Shown: piece by piece, positions 22,663 through 27,109 of the stretch
Numbering within the stretch: the stretch's first letter is position 1
How the letters are laid out: each line of letters starts with the position of its first letter
From: DASZHJ01 sp035581425
GTDB lineage: Bacteria; Pseudomonadota; Alphaproteobacteria; ATCC43930; CGMCC-115725
DNA: 27,109 nucleotides
Reading direction: 5' to 3'
Assembly: GCA_035581425.1 (NCBI GenBank)
Contig: DATJVP010000170.1
Span: forward strand, 1-27,109
Made by a program: the position numbers and the translations under genes
Notes under the pieces: model-generated
What the model saw: the letters and a program-made list of their open reading frames with translations, nothing else
The model's database searches: none
Told to the model about the DNA's origin: nothing

Positions 22663-22689
22663 GCAATGGTCAATCCCGCCCCGCGACGA

Positions 22690-23889
22690 TCACGCTAACG
22701 CCGCGCGAAAGCACGCGACGATCTCCGGCAACTGGTCGTCGCGGAGCGAAACCGGAGAGAGAACGAGCACGCCCTCGCCCGCGCGCGAGACGTTGCAGCG
22801 GAGACTCGGTGTGCCCGCCTCGAGCCGCCGCGCAACCGTCCGCATGTCGCGCCCGTCGCGCCGCGGATCGAGGCGCACTTCGAGAAAGGGAATGCCGCTC
22901 TCGCGCGAGTCCGTCGCGGGCTCGATCGCGAGGCCGGGGATCGCCTGCAATCCCGTGCGCAATTCTGCCGAGAGCCTGCGCCAGCGCTCGACACGCGCGC
23001 CGGTATCGCCGGCGAAAAGTCGGAGCGCCGTCAGAAGCCCTACGATCTCCTCCTTGCCGACCTTGCAGGGCCGGCCGATTCCGTGCTGCGGCAAGCCGGG
23101 CAGGCTCTGCTTACTGATGAAAGTCGGCGGCGGGTTGAACTGCTCGTAGAAGAGATCGAGGTCGAGCATCTGCAACGCGGCAGCAGCGATGAGCTCGCGC
23201 TTGCCCGCGAGGATGCCCGAGGCCTGCGGTCCGCCGATCGCCTTGCCGCCGCTGAAGGCGACGAGCGCCGCGCCCTCTGCGATGAAGCGGCGCAGGTTCT
23301 CCTTCGGCGGGAGCTCGGCCGCGGCGTCGACGACGACCGGAACGCCCTTGGCGCCCGCGGCCGCGACGACCTCCGGGAGCGGCGGCTGGGCGAAAGGCTT
23401 CGCGAGGTAATAGACGGCGGCGGTGCGCTCCGTGATTGCCGCCGCGATCTCCCAGGCCTCGGTGTCGCGCACGCCCGTCCCTGCGAAGCGGTCAGGCAAT
23501 CCCACCTCGACGACGCGGGCGCCGAGCGCGCGCGCGGCGCGGTCGTAGAAATTGCGATGGCTGCGCGGCACCAGGATCTCATTCCTCATCCCGGAAGTGT
23601 CGGGCAGACGGTTCATCTTCTCGGGATCGAGGCCGGTCATGCAAGCAGCCAATCCCAGTAGCACACCCGCCGCCGCGCCGGAGGTGGCGAGCCCCGCCTC
23701 GGCGCCGGTCGCCTCGGCAATCGCGAGGCTCGCACGCGCCTGCAACTCCACCATATCGACGCAGTATTGCGAGGCCTCGACCATCGCCTGCGCGACCTCG
23801 GGCGCCATGATCCCGCCGGAGAGCCGCGTATTCGTGCCATAGGCATTGATGATGGGCGTGACGCCGAGACGCTCGTAGATGCTGCTCAT
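22690..23889 (-). CDS. SelA-like PLP-dependent enzyme (COG1921 type)
   Basis: A 399-residue fold-type I PLP enzyme related to selenocysteine synthase SelA and D-glucosaminate-6-phosphate ammonia-lyase. It begins YERLGVTPIINAYGTNTRLSGGIMAPEVAQAMVEAS, as such proteins do. LATSGAAAGVLLGLAACMTG forms the phosphate-binding region, His111 in RSHRNFYDRA should stack on the PLP ring, Asp188 in VVVDAAAELPP should bind the pyridine nitrogen, and Lys216 in FSGGKAIGGPQASG should form the Schiff base. No tRNA-Sec gene is visible, so a true SelA role is unlikely; an amino-acid or amino-sugar lyase is more plausible. The ATG at 23889 is divergent by 105 bases from the GGT-family gene. The same frame stays open far upstream on the antisense of that gene, but those codons are not part of the protein. 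Confidence 0.85.
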   Translation of the reverse strand: MSSIYERLGVTPIINAYGTNTRLSGGIMAPEVAQAMVEASQYCVDMVELQARASLAIAEATGAEAGLATSGAAAGVLLGLAACMTGLDPEKMNRLPDTSGMRNEILVPRSHRNFYDRAARALGARVVEVGLPDRFAGTGVRDTEAWEIAAAITERTAAVYYLAKPFAQPPLPEVVAAAGAKGVPVVVDAAAELPPKENLRRFIAEGAALVAFSGGKAIGGPQASGILAGKRELIAAAALQMLDLDLFYEQFNPPPTFISKQSLPGLPQHGIGRPCKVGKEEIVGLLTALRLFAGDTGARVERWRRLSAELRTGLQAIPGLAIEPATDSRESGIPFLEVRLDPRRDGRDMRTVARRLEAGTPSLRCNVSRAGEGVLVLSPVSLRDDQLPEIVACFRAALA

Positions 23890-23912
23890 GGATGACCCGA
23901 CCCCAGGAATCG

Positions 23913-23931
23913 CCCCCGCCTTGACCGGGGG
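23913..23931. repeat. REP-like palindrome in the divergent intergenic region
   Basis: CCCCCG (23913-23918) and CGGGGG (23926-23931) form a 6-bp stem around a CCTTGAC loop, followed by a GGCCCAGG-like tail. The shape (C-run, CTTGAC loop, G-run, then CCAGG) resembles extragenic palindromes found in many copies in alphaproteobacterial genomes. Only one copy is in this window, so repeat status needs the rest of the genome. Confidence 0.45.
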
Positions 23932-23949
23932 GCCCAGGCAAGGAATAAC
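23921..23949 (+). promoter_or_regulatory. Candidate promoter of the GGT-family gene
   Basis: TTGACC (23921-23926) and AATAAC (23944-23949) are separated by 17 bases and match the vegetative consensus at five and four of six positions. The -10 element ends 45 bases before the ATG at 23995. The -35 hexamer lies within the REP-like palindrome, so the match could be a by-product of that element. Confidence 0.4.
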
Positions 23950-23994
23950 CGCGGTCGCGCTCGGAGGCAAAACACCGGTAGAGAGGGGGCGGAG

Positions 23995-25584
23995 ATGGCG
24001 GGGAAGCGGTTCGGCGGCGCCGAAGCTGCATATGGTGCAAACGCGGCTTCGGCGGCCGGGACGAAGCGGGCGGCGGAGGCCGCGATTGCGGTGCTTGAAG
24101 CCGGCGGCAACGTCGTCGATGCCGCGATCGCGGGCTCGGCGGTACTCGCGGTGATGATACCCAACGCCACCAGCATCGGCGGCGATCTCCTCTGCCTCGT
24201 CAAGGTCGGGGACGCGCCGATCATGGCCGTCAACGCCACCGGCGCCGCGCCGAAGCGTGCGAGCATCGAGGCCTACAAGGCGCTCGGACACCGCTTCGTG
24301 CCGGATTCGGGCGGGCTCACGGTGCAGGGACCGGGCCTCGTCGCTGGCTGGCAAGCTCTTCACGAGCGCTGGGCAACCAAGCCCTTGGCGGAGTTGCTGG
24401 CTCCCGCGATCGCATTGGCACGCGACGGATTTCCCGCGGGCTGGCGCGTCGCCGTCGCGGCGCAGCATCGGGCCAAGGATTACGCGGGCCTTCCAGGCTT
24501 CTCCTCCGTTTTTGCGCCGGGCGGCCAGCCGCTCCAGGAAGGCGCGCACTTCGTCCAGCCCGCGCTCGCGCGTACGCTCGCGACCATCGCCGAGAAGGGG
24601 CCGCGCGTCTTCTACGAAGGGCCGATCGCCCGCGACATCGCAAGTGCGGTGCAGCAGTCCGGGGGCTTCCTCGCGGAAGACGATCTCGCGGAGATAAAGG
24701 CCGAGGTGCTGCCGGTGCTGAAGGCGCGCTATCGCGGGCTCGAGGTCGCGACGCAGCCGCCGGTGACGCAGGGTCTCATCCTGCTGCGCGCGCTGCGCCT
24801 CCTCGAGGAGCTCGTGCCCGATCCGCATCGCATTCCGGCGGAGCAATTCTGGGCGCACGCGGCGCGCGCGCTCCGTCGCGCCTTCGACGAGCGGGTCGCC
24901 ATCCTGCGCGACGGGCCCGAGGCGCGGGCGCACGCGGAGGCGATCATTGCGGGGCGTGCGGAGAGCCTCGGCCTGCCGCGCTTCGAGTTCGCGGGCACCG
25001 CCGACAACACCTCGAAGATTTCCGTGCTGGACCGCGACGGCAATGGTGTTTCGCTGATCCAGAGCGTCTTCGCGGAGCTCGGCTCGGGCGTGGTCGCGCC
25101 CGAGACCGGCATCCTCCTCAACAATCGCATGATGAGCTTCTTCCTCGATCCCGCGCGCGCCAATCACCTGGCGCCGGGACGGCGCACCATGCACACGCTC
25201 CACACCTTCATGGCGTCCGACGGCAAGGGGCTCAAATGGATCGGCGGGTCGCCCGGCGCCGACAACCAGCCGCAGGTGAACCTCCAGGTCCTCGCGCGCA
25301 TCCTCGATTTCGGCGAAGCGCCGGAGGCGGCAGTCGCCGCGCCGCGCTGGTCGGTTGTCCCCGGCACCAAACCCAAGGACATTGCGACACTATCCCCCGG
25401 CATCGAATGCGAAAAAGGCGTGTCGCCGGAATTACAGGCGGAATTTGCCGCGGCGGGATTCGCGGTGACTGAGAAGCCCGAACTCCGTGCCGGCAGCAGC
25501 AAGATCGTGGGACGCGACGTGCGGTCGGGCGAGCTCGGTGCTTTTGCGGACTGGCGGCGCGAAGGAGATGTCGCGGCCTGCTAA
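23995..25584 (+). CDS. Gamma-glutamyltransferase-family Ntn hydrolase (YwrD/HpxW-like)
   Basis: A 529-residue protein of the GGT family. Thr339 in NTSKISVLDRDGNGVSL aligns with the autocatalytic nucleophile of GGT, and the following FAELGSGVVAPETGILLNNRMMSF is a family hallmark. Several residues differ from true GGT. The second Thr of the TTH motif is Ser and its His is Lys. The Arg that holds the gamma-glutamyl carboxylate (DxRExAP in GGT) is absent, as this region reads NATGAAPKRA. The oxyanion Ser-Ser pair is replaced by a GRRTMHTLHT segment. This pattern fits YwrD- or oxamate amidohydrolase-like members better than glutathione hydrolase. There is no signal peptide, so it should act in the cytoplasm, after self-cleavage before Thr339. 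The ATG has GGGGGCGGAG upstream. Its stop interlocks with that of the convergent gene (CTAA). Confidence 0.88.
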   Translation: MAGKRFGGAEAAYGANAASAAGTKRAAEAAIAVLEAGGNVVDAAIAGSAVLAVMIPNATSIGGDLLCLVKVGDAPIMAVNATGAAPKRASIEAYKALGHRFVPDSGGLTVQGPGLVAGWQALHERWATKPLAELLAPAIALARDGFPAGWRVAVAAQHRAKDYAGLPGFSSVFAPGGQPLQEGAHFVQPALARTLATIAEKGPRVFYEGPIARDIASAVQQSGGFLAEDDLAEIKAEVLPVLKARYRGLEVATQPPVTQGLILLRALRLLEELVPDPHRIPAEQFWAHAARALRRAFDERVAILRDGPEARAHAEAIIAGRAESLGLPRFEFAGTADNTSKISVLDRDGNGVSLIQSVFAELGSGVVAPETGILLNNRMMSFFLDPARANHLAPGRRTMHTLHTFMASDGKGLKWIGGSPGADNQPQVNLQVLARILDFGEAPEAAVAAPRWSVVPGTKPKDIATLSPGIECEKGVSPELQAEFAAAGFAVTEKPELRAGSSKIVGRDVRSGELGAFADWRREGDVAAC

Positions 25585-25814
25585 GCGCGCCGCGCGAGGA
25601 AGCCTGCGATCAGGCCCCGCGCCTTCGCGATGGCAACATCGGCCACGCCGGCGGCCTCGTCCTCAGGCAGATCGTCCTCGCGGCATTGCGCGATGATCTG
25701 GAAACGGCGTTCGTTCAGGTAAATCTCGCGCTCGACGGCGTTGGGTAGACGCGCCGCGGAGGTCGCGACGCTGACGGCGTAGACCATGGCGAGGCCGGTC
25801 CATCTCTCATTCAT
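25581..25814 (-). CDS. Small hypothetical protein
   Basis: A 77-residue reading frame. I do not recognise the family. It has a helical hydrophobic N-terminal part (WTGLAMVYAVSVATSAARL), a charged middle (NAVEREIYLNERRFQIIAQCREDDLPEDEA) and an Ala-rich helix at the end. The ATG at 25814 has a GAGG site at normal distance. It lies 21 bases downstream of another small gene on the same strand, so the two are probably one transcript. Its stop shares the tetranucleotide CTAA with the convergent GGT-family gene, a tight junction that supports a real coding end. Confidence 0.55.
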   Translation of the reverse strand: MNERWTGLAMVYAVSVATSAARLPNAVEREIYLNERRFQIIAQCREDDLPEDEAAGVADVAIAKARGLIAGFLARRA

Positions 25815-25835
25815 CGTCGGACCTCGCGCCGAGGC

Positions 25836-26018
25836 TCATCGTCCACGCGCCTCGCGCGTGGGCGAGCGCCGGTAGAGGCTTCTCTCGACGAGATCGGCCT
25901 CGGCCTCGAAAGCGGCGGCAAGCGTTAACAATGCCGCCGCGTTCGCACGGTCCTCCGTCCCATCCGCCAGATGGCGGTAGTGATGGACACGGCCGCGCAT
26001 GAAATCGGTGTCGAGCAT
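25836..26018 (-). CDS. Small hypothetical helical protein
   Basis: A 60-residue reading frame starting at an ATG with an AGAGAAG site upstream. The sequence RGRVHHYRHLADGTEDRANAAALLTLAAAFEAEADLVERSLYRR has the heptad-like pattern YRxLA, LLxLAxxFExEAxxxE seen in many short alphaproteobacterial proteins that come in multiple copies. No function is assigned to them. The protein is entirely helical and cytoplasmic in appearance. It precedes the 77-residue gene at 25581-25814 in an apparent two-gene unit. Confidence 0.6.
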   Translation of the reverse strand: MLDTDFMRGRVHHYRHLADGTEDRANAAALLTLAAAFEAEADLVERSLYRRSPTREARGR

Positions 26019-26050
26019 GGGCTTCTCTAAAAAGCCAGGGGTTACGCAGC

Positions 26051-26089
26051 GATCCTTGACTTTTCAGGGTTAAAGAATCCCTAAGGATC
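26051..26089. promoter_or_regulatory. Nested inverted repeat between small genes and the SPFH gene
   Basis: GATCCTT (26051-26057) and AAGGATC (26083-26089) are a perfect 7-bp inverted repeat around 25 bases. Inside it AGGG (26066-26069) and CCCT (26079-26082) form a second dyad with an AT-rich nine-base loop. The element sits in the divergent space between the small genes (minus) and the SPFH gene (plus), a likely place for an operator. I see no convincing promoter hexamers or gene in the rest of 26019-26215. Confidence 0.35.
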
Positions 26090-26215
26090 CAGGCCGAGTA
26101 GCGGGAAAGGCGCGGCACTCACCTTCGACGCATAGTTGAAACCGGGCCGCCGCTACCCACCTAATGGGCAATGGCGGGCCCAGTCCCGTGCCGGCCGAAT
26201 CGGGAGGACAGGTCC

Positions 26216-27109
26216 ATGCTCATCAGCGGCTCACTCATCGTCGCGGGCGCCTTCGCGTTCTTGGGCATCGTCGTGGTGGCGCTCAGCGTCCGCACGGTGC
26301 CGCAGGGCTACACCTACGTGGTCGAGCGGCTAGGCCGCTATTACAAGACGCTCTCGCCGGGTCTCAATCTCATCGTGCCGATCATCGACAGCGTGCGCGC
26401 GCGCGTCAGCATGCGCGAGACCGTGCTCGACATTCCCGAGCAGTCCGTCATCACCCGCGACAACGCGGCCGTTTCGGCGGACGGCGTGCTCTTCTACCAG
26501 GTGCTCGATCCCGTCAAGGCGACCTACGAGGTCGTGAGCCTGCCACAAGCGATCCAGACCCTCGCGATGACGACGCTGCGCAACGTGATGGGCTCGATGG
26601 AGCTCGACGAGATCCTCTCGAAGCGCGAGACCATCAACGCGCATCTGCTGCAGGCGCTCGACGAGGCAACGGCGTCCTGGGGCGTGCGCGCGGCCCGTAT
26701 CGAGATCCGCGACATCCGTCCGCCCGACGACATCGTTCAGGCGATGGGGCGCCAGCTCAAGGCCGAGCGCGACAAGCGCGCGCAAATCCTCGAGGCCGAC
26801 GCCAACAAGGAGAGCCAGATCCGGATCGCGCAGGGAAAGCTCGAGGCCGCGAAGCTCCAGGCCGAGGCGCGCGAGCGCCTGGCACAGGCGGAGGCGACGG
26901 CGACCCGGCTCGTCTCCGAGGCCGTCGCAAGCGGCTCGGTGCAGGCGATCAACTACTTCCTCGGCCAGAAATACGTCGAGGCGCTCCAATCCTTCGCCGC
27001 CTCGCCCAACCAGAAGATCCTGATCCTCCCCACGGAATTTGCGAGCCTCGCGGGCACCGTCTCCGGAGTCGGCGAGATCGTGAAAGAGGTCTTCGGCGGA
27101 GGCGGCGGT
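26216..27109 (+). CDS. qmcA: SPFH/stomatin-like membrane protease-associated protein (QmcA-like), partial at its C-terminus
   Basis: An open frame of 298 codons that reaches the right edge with no stop. One N-terminal membrane helix (about residues 3-27: ISGSLIVAGAFAFLGIVVVALSV) is followed by the SPFH domain: VPQGYTYVVERLGRYYKTLSPGLNLIVPIIDSVRARVSMRETVLDIP, VSADGVLFYQVLDPVKATYEV and TLRNVMGSMELDEILSKRETIN. Residues about 190-250 form a charged coiled coil (KAERDKRAQILEADANKESQIRIAQGKLEAAKLQAEARERLAQAEA). QmcA-type proteins form oligomeric cages or microdomains at the inner membrane and interact with FtsH; an NfeD-type gene often follows, here outside the window. The ATG at 26216 has GGGAGGA upstream. 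Family length suggests that only a few residues are missing. Confidence 0.92.
   Translation, partial: MLISGSLIVAGAFAFLGIVVVALSVRTVPQGYTYVVERLGRYYKTLSPGLNLIVPIIDSVRARVSMRETVLDIPEQSVITRDNAAVSADGVLFYQVLDPVKATYEVVSLPQAIQTLAMTTLRNVMGSMELDEILSKRETINAHLLQALDEATASWGVRAARIEIRDIRPPDDIVQAMGRQLKAERDKRAQILEADANKESQIRIAQGKLEAAKLQAEARERLAQAEATATRLVSEAVASGSVQAINYFLGQKYVEALQSFAASPNQKILILPTEFASLAGTVSGVGEIVKEVFGGGGG

Noticed and set aside
22690..23889. True selenocysteine synthase (SelA)
   Set aside because: No tRNA-Sec, SelB or SelD gene is in the window, and the short 399-residue protein fits the wider COG1921 group better.
23890..25203. Apparent N-terminal extension of about 438 codons on the SelA-like protein
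   Set aside because: These codons are antisense to the GGT-family gene and show no domain. The SelA-like domain begins exactly at the ATG at 23889.
23995..25584. Classical periplasmic glutathione gamma-glutamyltransferase
   Set aside because: No signal peptide, and both the carboxylate-binding Arg and the oxyanion Ser-Ser pair are missing.

Overview
The window is GC-rich (roughly two thirds GC by eye) and densely coded on both strands. Several features fit an alphaproteobacterium of the Hyphomicrobiales or Caulobacter type: a DUF1127 protein, an ECF sigma factor paired with an NrsF-type membrane anti-sigma factor, a YcjX/YcjF pair, a LivJ/K-type branched-chain ABC system and hydantoinase/oxoprolinase genes. 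The exact taxon cannot be fixed from these genes. I saw no rRNA, tRNA, CRISPR array, insertion sequence or phage gene.

Left edge (1-1892, minus): the 5' part of a TPR-GT41 (SPINDLY/OGT-like) glycosyltransferase that runs off the window. Region 2040-12848 (plus): a catabolic and uptake block made of hyuA, hyuB, a periplasmic amino-acid/amide-type receptor, livH, livM, livG, livF, a TAXI/NMT1-type solute-binding protein without a visible signal peptide, and an SMP-30 lactonase-like protein. A small AT-richer gene on the opposite strand separates hyuA from hyuB. The block reads as import and ATP-dependent ring opening of a cyclic amide (hydantoin, 5-oxoproline or lactam-like); the substrate is inferred only at class level. 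Region 12860-15755: a DUF1127 protein, a divergent LysR regulator of the GcvA type and a beta-barrel outer-membrane porin.

Region 15752-19528 is the most interesting part. An ECF sigma factor and its NrsF-like anti-sigma factor (minus) are divergent from bufA-bufB-bufC-doxX (plus). BufA is a DUF2282 precursor with four cysteines, BufB a DUF692/MNIO enzyme, BufC a DUF2063 partner and DoxX a small membrane protein. This matches the recently described bufferin family of ribosomal copper-binding peptides. A GTAAC-N16-CGAA element in front of bufA resembles the Caulobacter SigF promoter, so sensor, regulator and product appear to sit together as a metal-stress module.

Right part: YcjF and YcjX (minus), a VOC/glyoxalase-fold protein (minus), and a divergent pair made of a SelA-like PLP enzyme and a gamma-glutamyltransferase-family Ntn hydrolase that lacks residues typical of true GGT. 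Two small conserved-looking hypothetical proteins (minus) follow, then a QmcA-type SPFH/stomatin protein that runs off the right edge. Intergenic spaces are short. They hold candidate promoters, an alphaproteobacterial REP-like palindrome at 23913-23931, and paired repeats in front of the VOC and ycjX genes.
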